A stretch of DNA of 64,000 nt, from the NCBI GenBank assembly GCA_965204155.1, contig OZ241971.1, positions 2,108,001 to 2,172,000 of the forward strand, in the 5' to 3' direction. The DNA comes from UBA6522 sp965204155. Its GTDB lineage: Bacteria; Pseudomonadota; Gammaproteobacteria; Steroidobacterales; Rariloculaceae. The notes below the pieces were generated by a model. The model worked only from the letters and a program-made list of their open reading frames with translations. It was not told where the DNA came from and ran no database searches. Positions 16,900-33,764 of the stretch are shown piece by piece (the stretch's first letter is position 1; every line of letters begins with the position of its first letter). The translations under genes and the position numbers were made by a program.

Positions 16900-16917
16900 C
16901 TCCCGGATCGGCGGGAG
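16900..16917 (+). promoter_or_regulatory. Hairpin in the rplL-rpoB gap, possible attenuator
   Basis: A perfect 6-bp stem, CTCCCG with CGGGAG, has a 6-base loop in the 140-base space between rplL and rpoB. In E. coli this junction holds an attenuator and an RNase III processing site that lower rpoBC relative to rplL. A matching role is inferred from position; there is no T-run. Confidence 0.4.
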
Positions 16918-17008
16918 TCCGTGGAGCGCACGCGCACACACGCGCAGCGGCATCGCGCTGGGCGTGCCCTGCATCGTCGTCATACCAACGCAGTCGAGGT
17001 AACTCGCG

Positions 17009-21091
<4,083 letters not shown>

Positions 21092-21131
21092 ACCGGCGCA
21101 CGTCCGCCCCATCGGCAACAGGTACAGTCAT

Positions 21132-25397
<4,266 letters not shown>

Positions 25398-25414
25398 CGC
25401 CCCGGAATCTCCGG

Positions 25415-25444
25415 TTGACAGGCCAACTGGGTCAACCCTAGAAT
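25415..25444 (+). promoter_or_regulatory. Promoter of the rpsL-rpsG-fusA-tuf-rpsJ operon
   Basis: A perfect TTGACA (25415-25420) and TAGAAT (25439-25444) are 18 bases apart, downstream of rpoC. The leader to rpsL would be about 125 bases. Confidence 0.75.
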
Positions 25445-25492
25445 CTCTCGCGGTTCAGGGTCGGCCGGGACGGTCGAAACAACCAGCAGGTA

Positions 25493-25552
25493 CCGGGACA
25501 TGTCCCGGCCGAAGACAGCGTGGCCCGGCTGCCGCAGGACCGGCAGCGGGCC
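25493..25552 (+). promoter_or_regulatory. Structured leader of rpsL: palindrome plus bulged 12-bp hairpin
   Basis: The leader holds a 16-base perfect palindrome CCGGGACATGTCCCGG (25493-25508). It then has a hairpin at 25522-25552 whose 12-bp stem has a single bulged G and a 6-base loop, followed by the T-rich CGATTTATTTGCG just before the start codon. It could be a terminator-type attenuator or a ribosomal-protein binding site; neither can be proved here. Confidence 0.5.
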
Positions 25553-25575
25553 CGATTTATTTGCGTGTGTGACGG

Positions 25576-25950
25576 ATGGCGACGACGAATCAACTGGTCA
25601 GGAAGCCCCGCTCGATCAAGCGGGCCAAGAGCAACGTTCCGGCGCTGGGCGCCTCGCCCCAGCGGCGCGGCGTCTGCACGCGTGTCTACACCACGACGCC
25701 GAAGAAACCCAATTCGGCGATGCGCAAGGTGGCCCGGGTGCGGCTGACCAACGGCTTCGAGGTGACCAGCTATATTGGCGGCGAAGGCCATAACCTGCAG
25801 GAACACTCGGTAGTTCTCATTCGCGGCGGGCGGGTCAAGGACCTGCCGGGCGTGCGCTACCATGTGGTGCGCGGCACGCTGGATTGCGCCGGTGTCGGCG
25901 ACCGCCGCCAGGGCCGCTCCAAGTACGGCGCCAAGCGGCCGAAAAACTGA
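25576..25950 (+). CDS. rpsL: 30S ribosomal protein S12
   Basis: The 124-residue decoding-centre protein is complete. The TTTPKKPNSAMRKV and RGGRVKDLPGVRYH loops carry the wild-type Lys at the two streptomycin-resistance positions. The latter loop also holds the Asp that RimO methylthiolates. It is the first gene of the str cluster, 18 bases before rpsG. Confidence 0.98.
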   Translation: MATTNQLVRKPRSIKRAKSNVPALGASPQRRGVCTRVYTTTPKKPNSAMRKVARVRLTNGFEVTSYIGGEGHNLQEHSVVLIRGGRVKDLPGVRYHVVRGTLDCAGVGDRRQGRSKYGAKRPKN

Positions 25951-25968
25951 CGGCGGCGGATCCCTACC

Positions 25969-26448
25969 ATGTCGCGACGCAGCAGAGCCCCCCGCCGAGA
26001 AGTACTTCCTGATCCCAAGTACGGCGACCGGATGCTGGCCAAGTTCATTAACATGGTCATGCTGAACGGCAAGAAATCGGTGGCCGAGCGCATCGTATAC
26101 GGTGCCCTGGACCGCATCTCCGTGCGCTCGGGGCAGGACGAGCAGAAGTCGCTGGAACTCCTCGCCCAGGCGCTTGACAACATCAAGCCGGTGGTCGAGG
26201 TGAAGTCCAGGCGAGTGGGTGGAGCCACGTACCAGGTCCCGGTGGAAGTCCGCGCCACCCGGCGGGAAACGCTGGCCATGCGCTGGGCCATCGACGCCGC
26301 CCGCAAGCGCCCGGAAAAGACCATGGCGCTGCGCCTCGCCCACGAACTGCTGGACGCGGCGGATAATCGCGGCTCGGCGGTCAAGCGGCGCGAAGACACT
26401 CACCGCATGGCCGAAGCCAACAAGGCGTTCGCCCACTACCGGTGGTAA
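25969..26448 (+). CDS. rpsG: 30S ribosomal protein S7
   Basis: This 159-residue protein nucleates the 30S head. MSRRSRAPRREVLPDPKYGD and the RRVGGATYQVPVEVR loop are standard. Position between rpsL and fusA is canonical. In E. coli S7 represses this operon by binding the rpsL-rpsG gap, which here is only 18 bases. Confidence 0.98.
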   Translation: MSRRSRAPRREVLPDPKYGDRMLAKFINMVMLNGKKSVAERIVYGALDRISVRSGQDEQKSLELLAQALDNIKPVVEVKSRRVGGATYQVPVEVRATRRETLAMRWAIDAARKRPEKTMALRLAHELLDAADNRGSAVKRREDTHRMAEANKAFAHYRW

Positions 26449-26470
26449 TCGATGGTCTGGAGTCCAGGCA

Positions 26471-28567
26471 ATGTCACGGCAGACCCCCATCGAGCGTTAT
26501 CGCAATATCGGCATCATGGCTCACATCGATGCCGGCAAGACCACTACGACTGAGCGCATCCTCTTTTACACCGGCGTGTCCCACAAGATGGGCGAGGTCC
26601 ATGACGGCGCCGCGGTGATGGACTGGATGGTGCAGGAGCAGGAGCGCGGCATCACCATAACGTCCGCCGCGACCACGGCGTTCTGGCGGGGTATGGACCA
26701 GCAGTTCCCCGAGTACCGCATCAACATCATCGACACGCCCGGTCACGTGGACTTCACCATCGAGGTGGAACGCAGCCTGCGGGTGCTGGACGGGGCGGTG
26801 GCGGTGTTCTGTTCCGTCGGCGGTGTGGAACCGCAGTCCGAGACGGTCTGGCGGCAGGCCAACAACTACGGCGTTCCGCGACTCGCCTTCGTCAACAAGA
26901 TGGACCGTACGGGTGCGGATTTCTTCCGCGTGGTCCGCCAGATCAGGGAACGGCTGGGCGGCAATCCCGTGCCGCTGCAGATTCCCATCGGCGCCGAGGA
27001 CTCGTTCAGCGGCGTCGTCGACCTGGTCCGAATGCGGGCGATTTCCTGGGACGACTCCACCCAGGGCATGAGCTACTTCGAGCAGGCCGTTCCGGAAACG
27101 CTGCTCCCGCAGGCGCAGGAGTGGCGCGACAAACTCGTCGAGGCCGCTGCGGAGGGCGATGAGGCGTTGCTGGACAAGTACCTGAACGACGGCGACCTGA
27201 CCCCGGCGGAGATCAGGAAGGGGCTCAGGGCGCGTTGCCTCAGCGGCGAGGTCGTGCCGGTGCTGTGCGGTTCGGCGTTCAAGAACAAGGGCGTGCAGGC
27301 GGTGCTCGATGCCGTGATCGAGTACCTTCCCTCCCCGGGCGAGCGGCCCCCCATCAAGGGGATCCTCGAAAACAACACGGAAGCCGAATGCGAGTCTTCC
27401 GACGATGCGCCGTTCGCGGCGCTGGCGTTCAAGATCGCCACCGATCCCTTCGTGGGCAACCTGACCTTTTTCCGCGTGTATTCCGGCGTGCTGAAGTCCG
27501 GCGACAAGGTGATCAACACGGTCCGGTCCAGGCGCGAGCGCATCGGGCGCATCCTGCAGATGCATGCCAACGACCGGGAAGAGGTGACCGAAGTGCGGGC
27601 CGGAGATATCGCCGCGGCGGTGGGCCTCAAGGATGTCACCACGGGCGACAGCCTGACCCATCCGGGGCGGCGCATCGTTCTCGAACGAATGGAGTTTCCG
27701 GAGCCGGTCATTTCGGTGGCGGTGGAGCCCAGGACCAGGGCGGACCAGGACCGGCTGGGCATGGCGCTGTCCAAACTCGCCCGGGAAGACCCGTCATTCC
27801 GGACCCATACGGACGAGGAGTCGGCGCAGACGATCATTTCCGGAATGGGCGAACTGCACCTGGAGATCATCGTCGACCGGCTGCGGCGGGAATTCAGGGT
27901 CGAAGCGGCCGTCGGCCGTCCGCAGGTGGCCTATCGCGAGACGATCAGCAGCGTCGTCGAGCAGGAAGGCAGGTTCGTTCGCCAGACCGGCGGCCGCGGA
28001 CAGTACGGCCACGTGTACCTGCGGATCGAGCCGCAGGAGCCGGGGGCCGGTTACGAGTTCGTCGATGCCATTGTCGGCGGCGCGGTTCCAAGGGAGTTCA
28101 TTTCGGCCGTGGACCGTGGTGTTCAGGAACAGATGAGCAGCGGCGTCATTGCCGGCTATCCGGTGGTGGACTGCAAGGTGACGCTGTACGACGGTTCCAG
28201 TCACGATGTGGACTCCAGCGAGGTGGCGTTTCGCATCGCGGGCTCGCTGGCCTTCAGGGAGGGCGCCGCAAGGGCCGACCCGGTGGTGCTGGAACCCATC
28301 ATGAAGGTCGAGGTAGTGAGCCCCCTGGACTACATGGGCGATGTCAACGGCGACCTGAACCGGCGCCGGGGCGTCCTCCAGGGGCTGGAGGACTCTCCCA
28401 TGGGCAAGGTCATCCGTGCCCGGGTGCCGCTGGCGGAAATGTTCGGCTATGCCACCGACCTGCGCTCCATGAGCCAGGGACGGGCGAACTACACGATGGA
28501 ATTCGACCGCTACGCCAGGGTTCCCCCGAACGTGGCGAAAAACATTATCAACGCAAGGGGCGCCTGA
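26471..28567 (+). CDS. fusA: Elongation factor G
   Basis: This 698-residue translocase GTPase has AHIDAGKTTTTERIL, DTPGHVDFTIEVERS, NKMDRTGADF and the full five-domain length. The start ATG 26471 gives the standard MSRQTPIERYRNIGIMAHID. Third codon positions are mostly C (25 of the first 50 codons by my count), unlike the adjacent tuf gene. Confidence 0.98.
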   Translation: MSRQTPIERYRNIGIMAHIDAGKTTTTERILFYTGVSHKMGEVHDGAAVMDWMVQEQERGITITSAATTAFWRGMDQQFPEYRINIIDTPGHVDFTIEVERSLRVLDGAVAVFCSVGGVEPQSETVWRQANNYGVPRLAFVNKMDRTGADFFRVVRQIRERLGGNPVPLQIPIGAEDSFSGVVDLVRMRAISWDDSTQGMSYFEQAVPETLLPQAQEWRDKLVEAAAEGDEALLDKYLNDGDLTPAEIRKGLRARCLSGEVVPVLCGSAFKNKGVQAVLDAVIEYLPSPGERPPIKGILENNTEAECESSDDAPFAALAFKIATDPFVGNLTFFRVYSGVLKSGDKVINTVRSRRERIGRILQMHANDREEVTEVRAGDIAAAVGLKDVTTGDSLTHPGRRIVLERMEFPEPVISVAVEPRTRADQDRLGMALSKLAREDPSFRTHTDEESAQTIISGMGELHLEIIVDRLRREFRVEAAVGRPQVAYRETISSVVEQEGRFVRQTGGRGQYGHVYLRIEPQEPGAGYEFVDAIVGGAVPREFISAVDRGVQEQMSSGVIAGYPVVDCKVTLYDGSSHDVDSSEVAFRIAGSLAFREGAARADPVVLEPIMKVEVVSPLDYMGDVNGDLNRRRGVLQGLEDSPMGKVIRARVPLAEMFGYATDLRSMSQGRANYTMEFDRYARVPPNVAKNIINARGA

Positions 28568-28597
28568 ACCGCTCCGCAATCCGAGAGGTAATCGATC

Positions 28598-29788
28598 GTG
28601 GCGAAGCAGAAGTTTGAGCGGACGAAGCCGCATGTGAACGTGGGGACGATTGGCCATGTGGATCATGGCAAGACGACGCTGACGGCGGCGTTGACGAAGG
28701 TGATGGCGTCGCGGCACGGTGGTGAGACGATCAGTTTTGACGAGATTGACAACGCGCCGGAGGAGCGCGAGCGCGGGATCACGATTGCCACGGCGCACGT
28801 GGAGTACGAGAGCGAGGCGCGTCACTACGCGCACGTGGACTGTCCGGGTCACGCGGACTACGTGAAGAACATGATCACCGGGGCCGCACAGATGGACGGG
28901 GCGATTCTGGTGGTGTCGGCGGCGGACGGTCCGATGCCGCAGACGCGCGAGCACATTTTGCTGGCCCGCCAGGTGGGTGTGCCGTACATCGTGGTGTACC
29001 TGAACAAGGCGGACATGGTGGACGACGAGGAGTTGCTGGAGCTGGTGGATCTGGAGGTTCGGGATTTGTTGTCCGCGTACGAGTTTCCGGGCGACGACAC
29101 GCCGATCGTGACCGGCAGTGCGCTGCAGGCGCTGGACGGGCAGGAGGGGGAGCTGGCGATCGGCAGCGTGGAGGCGCTGGTGGAGGCGCTGGACGATTAC
29201 ATACCGATTCCGGAGCGTGCGATCGAGGGTGATTTTCTGATGCCGGTGGAGGATGTGTTTTCCATATCCGGTCGCGGCACGGTGGTGACCGGTCGGATCG
29301 AGCGCGGCGTGGTGAAGGTGGGGGACGAGGTGGAGATTGTGGGGATTCGCGAGACGAGCAAGAGCACGTGCACGGGTGTGGAGATGTTTCGCAAGTTGCT
29401 GGACGAGGGACAGGCGGGAGACAACGTGGGGGTGTTGTTGCGCGGGGTGAAGCGGGACGAGGTGGAGCGCGGTCAGGTGTTGTCCCGGCCGCGTTCGATC
29501 ACCCCGCACACGGATTTCGAGGCCGAGGTGTATATTCTGACGAAGGAGGAGGGGGGTCGGCACACGCCGTTCTTCAAGGGGTATCGGCCGCAGTTTTATT
29601 TTCGCACCACGGACGTGACCGGCGCGGTGCAGTTGCCGGAGACGACCGAGATGGTGATGCCGGGGGACAATGTGCAGATGCGGGTGCAGTTGATCGATCC
29701 GATCGCGATGGAGGAGGGGTTGCGTTTTGCGATCCGCGAGGGGGGTCGCACGGTGGGTGCGGGCGTGGTCTCGAAGATCCACGAGTAG
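28598..29788 (+). CDS. tuf: Elongation factor Tu, copy 2 (str-linked)
   Basis: The 396-residue protein is identical in sequence to copy 1 at 12370. The start is GTG at 28598 instead of ATG. Nucleotide identity with copy 1 begins at codon 2 and continues 27 bases past the stop (29789-29815), the pattern left by gene conversion. In the first 60 codons I count about 40 ending in G and none in A, against C-dominated third positions in fusA. Confidence 0.98.
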   Translation: MAKQKFERTKPHVNVGTIGHVDHGKTTLTAALTKVMASRHGGETISFDEIDNAPEERERGITIATAHVEYESEARHYAHVDCPGHADYVKNMITGAAQMDGAILVVSAADGPMPQTREHILLARQVGVPYIVVYLNKADMVDDEELLELVDLEVRDLLSAYEFPGDDTPIVTGSALQALDGQEGELAIGSVEALVEALDDYIPIPERAIEGDFLMPVEDVFSISGRGTVVTGRIERGVVKVGDEVEIVGIRETSKSTCTGVEMFRKLLDEGQAGDNVGVLLRGVKRDEVERGQVLSRPRSITPHTDFEAEVYILTKEEGGRHTPFFKGYRPQFYFRTTDVTGAVQLPETTEMVMPGDNVQMRVQLIDPIAMEEGLRFAIREGGRTVGAGVVSKIHE

Positions 29789-29853
29789 GCACCGGCGTAA
29801 CAGCAAACCGATCGTAATCGTCCCGCGAGTCGGGAGCAGACACAGGAAGAACG

Positions 29854-30168
29854 ATGGCTACCAATCAGAACATTCGAATCCGGCTGAAGGCATTCGATCA
29901 CAAGCTGATCGACCGTTCCGCGCGGGAAATCGTGGAAACGGCGAAGCGCACAGGGGCGACGGTGAAGGGCCCGGTGCCCCTGCCGACCAAGATCGAGCGC
30001 TTCACGGTGCTGATTTCGCCGCACGTGAACAAGAACGCCCGCGATCAGTACGAGTTGCCGACCCACAAGCGGTTGATGGACATCGTCGACCCCACCGACA
30101 AGACGGTGGATGCGCTGATGAAACTCGAGTTGCCCGCGGGCGTGGATGTGCAGATCCGGTTGCACTAG
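29854..30168 (+). CDS. rpsJ: 30S ribosomal protein S10 (NusE)
   Basis: The 104-residue protein is standard in sequence (RIRLKAFDHKLIDRSAREIVE). S10 also binds NusG and NusB. It is joined to the str operon behind tuf. Its TAG stop lies inside the first bases of a palindromic repeat, and the usual next gene, rplC, is 519 bases away behind its own promoter. Confidence 0.98.
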   Translation: MATNQNIRIRLKAFDHKLIDRSAREIVETAKRTGATVKGPVPLPTKIERFTVLISPHVNKNARDQYELPTHKRLMDIVDPTDKTVDALMKLELPAGVDVQIRLH

Positions 30169-30329
30169 CAGCCCGTGGCAAAAGTCGCGCGAGCACCGAG
30201 ACCGGCGATGCGCCCGGCTGGCAAGGCGCGAGGAGGGAGAGTATCGGGAATATTTGACCGACGAGCAACGCAGTCAGCCGGGATGCATCGTCGGTCGAAT
30301 GCCGCGGGACTTTTGCCACGGGCTGCTAG
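30165..30329. repeat. 165-bp long imperfect palindrome, MITE-like, between rpsJ and rplC
   Basis: Outer arms 30165-30190 and 30304-30329 pair at 25 of 26 positions, beginning and ending with CTAG. A middle stem pairs 30200-30211 with 30285-30296 (12 bp, one G-T), and an inner stem pairs CCCGGCTG (30213-30220) with CAGCCGGG (30275-30282). The tip holds GGCAAGGCGCGAGGAGGGAG and ACGAGCAACGCAG. No reading frame of note lies inside. The CTAG at each end could be a target duplication; the left one supplies the rpsJ stop. It is not related to the 145-bp element. Confidence 0.8.
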
Positions 30330-30416
30330 CGGCGCTTGAACCGGCGGCAATTCACCCGGACCGGGCGGGAGTTGCCCGCGACGGGTACGCGACGGACGGA
30401 AAAGCGGCTTTTGGAA

Positions 30417-30446
30417 TTGAGTTTTAGGAAATAACTATCCTATAAT
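30417..30446 (+). promoter_or_regulatory. Strong promoter of the rplC-rplQ cluster
   Basis: TTGAGT (30417-30422) and a perfect TATAAT (30441-30446) are 18 bases apart, within an AT-rich patch. The start of transcription would be near 30453, giving a leader of about 235 bases to rplC. Confidence 0.8.
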
Positions 30447-30452
30447 TACGGG

Positions 30453-30687
30453 TTGCTCCCGGTTATGGCGAGCACGGTGGGGCGAGAAGCCAGTGCGTGC
30501 ATCGTCGGGCCGTTTTGGGCAAATGGAGTTCGCCGGCGGGCTCATCCGCCAGGATTGATCAACGGAATTCAGAGTGTGCTGCGGTTGTGTACCGCAGCAA
30601 CTCGTGGTTGCCAGCGCCGCTGGACAGGTGCTGGCTGAAGCGCTGCACCGGCAACGGTTCGGATGGCGCGGATAGAGGACAGAAACG
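30453..30687 (+). promoter_or_regulatory. Long structured 5' leader before rplC
   Basis: The untranslated region contains a perfect 9-bp hairpin TGCTGCGGT/ACCGCAGCA with loop TGTGT (30577-30599) and a second small hairpin CCAGC/GCTGG (about 30612-30624). A GTGC...GCAC pairing lies nearer the gene. There is no convincing reading frame. In E. coli, L4 represses the S10 operon through its leader; a similar leader placed before rplC instead of rpsJ is the natural hypothesis. Confidence 0.5.
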
Positions 30688-31347
30688 ATGCCAATCGGTC
30701 TGGTGGGCCGCAAGTGCGGTATGACGCGCGTCTTTACGGAGGACGGGGAATCCATCCCGGTCACCGTCATTGAGGCTGCGCCCAACCGTGTGGCGCAGCT
30801 CAAGGAGCCTGACCGCAACGGTTACAGGGCCATTCAGGTTACCGTCGGCAGCCCGTCGCCGGCACGCGTTCCCAAACCCCAACTCGGACATTTCCGGAAC
30901 GCCGGCGTCGAGCCGGGAGACGGCCTGTGGGAGTTTCGTCTCGACGACGACGAAGGCGAGGACCTGGCCGCCGGCTCCGAACTGGGTGTGGACGTATTCA
31001 GTTCCGGGCAGCGGGTGGACGTGATCGGGACGTCCAAGGGCAAGGGCTTTGCGGGCACCGTCAAACGGCACAATTTCCGCACCCAGGACACCACCCACGG
31101 TAATTCGCTGGCGCACAGGGCGCCGGGTTCCATCGGCCAGAACCAGACCCCCGGCCGGGTTTTCAAGGGCAAGAAGATGGCCGGGCACATGGGCAATGTC
31201 CGCAGTACCGTAGCCAACTCCGAAGTGATCAGGGTCGATACCGAACGCAATCTGTTGCTGGTCCGGGGCGGAGTGCCCGGGGCCGCAGGCGGGCGCGTGG
31301 TCGTGCGTCCGGCCGTCAAGGCGCCTGCAGCGGGAGAAACCCGATGA
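30688..31347 (+). CDS. rplC: 50S ribosomal protein L3
   Basis: The 219-residue protein is standard (GLVGRKCGMTRVFTEDGESI). The GSIGQNQTPGRVFKGKKMAGH loop reaches the peptidyl-transferase centre and carries the Gln that PrmB methylates. GAGGA lies upstream. It overlaps rplD by 4 bases. Confidence 0.98.
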   Translation: MPIGLVGRKCGMTRVFTEDGESIPVTVIEAAPNRVAQLKEPDRNGYRAIQVTVGSPSPARVPKPQLGHFRNAGVEPGDGLWEFRLDDDEGEDLAAGSELGVDVFSSGQRVDVIGTSKGKGFAGTVKRHNFRTQDTTHGNSLAHRAPGSIGQNQTPGRVFKGKKMAGHMGNVRSTVANSEVIRVDTERNLLLVRGGVPGAAGGRVVVRPAVKAPAAGETR

Positions 31348-31946
31348 AGCTGGAGCTTGCAGGCGGCGGCAGCGTGGAACTGGCCGACTCCGCGTTCGCG
31401 GCGCAGTTCAACGGCCCGCTCGTGCACCAGGTGGTCACCGCCTACCAGGCCGGCGGGCGGAGCGGCACCAAGGCCCAGAAGAACCGTTCACAGGTCCGTG
31501 GCGGCGGCGCCAAGCCGTGGCGGCAGAAGGGCACAGGACGGGCTCGCGCAGGCACGATTCGAAGCCCCCTTCGGGTCGGCGGCGGGCGCGCGTTCCCGGG
31601 CCGGCCCAGGTCGTTCGCCCACAAGGTCAACCGCAAGATGTATCGGGGCGCCGTACGCTGCGTGCTCTCGGAATTGATCCGCGAGGAGCGGCTGGTGATT
31701 CTCGAGGAATTCGCCGTCAGCGAGCCGAAGACCCGGGAGCTTGTGGCCAGGCTTGACGAACTGGAACTCTACGACACGCTCATTGTCGTGGAGAGCATCG
31801 ACAGGAACCTGCGCCTGGCGTCCAGAAACCTGCCCTACGTGGACGTTCAGGAAGCCCGCGCGGTGGATCCGGTCAGCCTCATCGCCCATGACAACGTCGT
31901 CATGACGGTAGCGGCGGCCAGGACGATGGAGTCGAGGCTCGCCTGA
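31344..31946 (+). CDS. rplD: 50S ribosomal protein L4
   Basis: This 200-residue protein has the exit-tunnel loop QKNRSQVRGGGAKPWRQKGT and GRARAGTIRSP. In E. coli L4 is the autogenous regulator of the S10 operon at both transcription and translation, which makes it the candidate ligand of the rplC leader. The ATG overlaps the rplC stop (ATGA). Confidence 0.98.
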   Translation: MKLELAGGGSVELADSAFAAQFNGPLVHQVVTAYQAGGRSGTKAQKNRSQVRGGGAKPWRQKGTGRARAGTIRSPLRVGGGRAFPGRPRSFAHKVNRKMYRGAVRCVLSELIREERLVILEEFAVSEPKTRELVARLDELELYDTLIVVESIDRNLRLASRNLPYVDVQEARAVDPVSLIAHDNVVMTVAAARTMESRLA

Positions 31947-31972
31947 AGGCGGCTCGGGAACGGAGTTCGGAA

Positions 31973-32284
31973 ATGCAGGCCAGCGCGATGTTCCAGGAGC
32001 GGTTGATGACAGTGATCGTCGGCCCGCACATTTCCGAAAAGTCCACCAACATGGCGGATGCCAACCGCCAGGTGGTCTTCAAGGTGCGTCCCGATGCCAC
32101 CCGCAAGGAGATTCGCCAGGCCGTGGAACTGTTGTTCGAAGTCGAGGTGGACAGGGTGACCGTGGTCAACGTCCCCGGAAAAGCCAAGCGGCGCGGGCCG
32201 TCCAGAGGACGGCGGGCCGACTGGAAGAAAGCCTACGTGCGCCTCGCATCCGGCCACGACATCGATTTCATGGGCGTGGAGTAG
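31973..32284 (+). CDS. rplW: 50S ribosomal protein L23
   Basis: The 103-residue protein sits at the exit-tunnel rim and docks trigger factor and SRP. MTVIVGPHISEKSTNMA is typical. Starts at ATG 31973 (behind GGAG) or ATG 31988 are both possible. The gap to rplB is 7 bases. Confidence 0.97.
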   Translation: MQASAMFQERLMTVIVGPHISEKSTNMADANRQVVFKVRPDATRKEIRQAVELLFEVEVDRVTVVNVPGKAKRRGPSRGRRADWKKAYVRLASGHDIDFMGVE

Positions 32285-32291
32285 CACTAGC

Positions 32292-33122
32292 ATGGCAGTA
32301 CGCAGAGCCAATCCGACCTCACCGGGCCGCCGATTCGTCGTGCGCTCCGTGCGCAGCGACCTGCACAAGGGCAAACCCCACGCACCGCTGCTGCGGCCGA
32401 AATCCAATACGGGCGGCCGCAACAACAAGGGACGCATCACCACGCGGCACCGCGGGGGCGGCCACAAGCGCCACTACCGGGTCGTGGATTTCAAGCGCAA
32501 CAAGGATGGCGTTCCCGGCCGCGTGGAGCGGATCGAATACGACCCGAACCGAAGCGCGTACCTGGCGCTGGTTCTCTACCGGGACGGCGACCGGCGCTAC
32601 ATACTGGCGCCCAGGCGGTGCCGGGCCGGCGACCCGATCCAGTCGGGCACCGACGCGCCCATCAGGCCCGGCAACGCGCTGCCGTTGAAGAACATTCCCG
32701 TGGGTTCCCAGGTCCACTGCGTGGAGATGAAGGCCGGCAAGGGCGGGCAGATTGCCCGCAGCGCCGGCGCCTCGGTGCAGATCATCGCCCGCGAAGGCCG
32801 CTATGCCACGTTGAGGCTGCGTTCGGGCGAGATTCGCAGGGTCCACGTGAACTGCCGGGCCACCATCGGCGAGGTGGGCAACTACGAGCACAACCTGAGC
32901 AAGCTGGGCAAGGCCGGCGCAAAACGCTGGCGCGGCATCCGGCCCACGGTCAGGGGTGTGGTCATGAATCCGGTCGATCACCCGCACGGCGGCGGCGAGG
33001 GAAGGACCTCCGGCGGCCGGCACCCGGTCACGCCGTGGGGCGTACCCACCAAGGGTTACAAGACGCGCAACAACAAGCGGACCGACGACATGATCGTGCG
33101 GCGGCGCAAACGAAGGAAATAG
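32292..33122 (+). CDS. rplB: 50S ribosomal protein L2
   Basis: The 276-residue protein is essential for subunit joining and peptidyl transfer. The GVVMNPVDHPHGGGEGRTSGG segment with the conserved His is intact. Length and both domains are normal. It precedes rpsS by 6 bases. Confidence 0.99.
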   Translation: MAVRRANPTSPGRRFVVRSVRSDLHKGKPHAPLLRPKSNTGGRNNKGRITTRHRGGGHKRHYRVVDFKRNKDGVPGRVERIEYDPNRSAYLALVLYRDGDRRYILAPRRCRAGDPIQSGTDAPIRPGNALPLKNIPVGSQVHCVEMKAGKGGQIARSAGASVQIIAREGRYATLRLRSGEIRRVHVNCRATIGEVGNYEHNLSKLGKAGAKRWRGIRPTVRGVVMNPVDHPHGGGEGRTSGGRHPVTPWGVPTKGYKTRNNKRTDDMIVRRRKRRK

Positions 33123-33128
33123 TCGATC

Positions 33129-33401
33129 ATGCCCCGTTCAATCAGGAAAGGCCCCTTCGTGGACACTCACCTGCTGCGCAAGGTGGAGGTTGCGGCGAGG
33201 AACAACGACCGCCGCCCCATCAGGACGTGGTCGCGCCGGTCCATGGTCATTCCGGACATGGTGGGGCTCACCATCGCCGTACACAACGGCCGCGTGCACG
33301 TGCCGGTCCTGATTTCGGAGAACATGGTCGGGCACAAGCTCGGCGAGTTCGCCATGACCCGCACGTTCAAGGGCCACTCCGGCGACCGCAAGGCCAGGTA
33401 A
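33129..33401 (+). CDS. rpsS: 30S ribosomal protein S19
   Basis: The 90-residue head protein binds S13 and 16S rRNA. MPRSIRKGPFVDTHLLRKVE and TRTFKGHSGDRKAR are standard. Confidence 0.98.
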   Translation: MPRSIRKGPFVDTHLLRKVEVAARNNDRRPIRTWSRRSMVIPDMVGLTIAVHNGRVHVPVLISENMVGHKLGEFAMTRTFKGHSGDRKAR

Positions 33402-33413
33402 GGGCAGATTCCC

Positions 33414-33746
33414 ATGGAAACTTCGGCAAAACTGCGCTACGCGCGAATCTCGCCACAAAAGTGCCGGCTGGTGGCCGACCAGATCCGCGGGCTGCCGGTT
33501 TCGGACGCGCTCAACCTTCTTCATTACAGCCCCAAGAAGGCGGCACACCTGCTCGGCAAGGTTCTGGAATCGGCCATCGCCAATGCCGAACACAACCACG
33601 GCGCGGATATCGATGAGCTGACGGTCACCACGGTGAATGTGGGGATGGCGCCGGCCTACCGGCGGTACCGCGCCCGTGCCAAGGGCCGCGGCAACCGGAT
33701 TCGCAAGCTCAACAGCCACATCACCATCGAGGTCGCCGACGAGTAG
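33414..33746 (+). CDS. rplV: 50S ribosomal protein L22
   Basis: The 110-residue protein lines the exit tunnel; its beta hairpin (APAYRRYRARAKGRGNRIRK) is intact with no macrolide-resistance-type deletion evident. It lies 18 bases before rpsC. Confidence 0.98.
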   Translation: METSAKLRYARISPQKCRLVADQIRGLPVSDALNLLHYSPKKAAHLLGKVLESAIANAEHNHGADIDELTVTTVNVGMAPAYRRYRARAKGRGNRIRKLNSHITIEVADE

Positions 33747-33764
33747 CGCCGACGAGTATCAACT

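Noticed and set aside
30331..30416. A short gene between the palindrome and the rplC promoter
   Set aside because: Frames here are short, lack ribosome-binding sites and overlap an imperfect hairpin (GGCAA/TTGCC at about 30347-30374).
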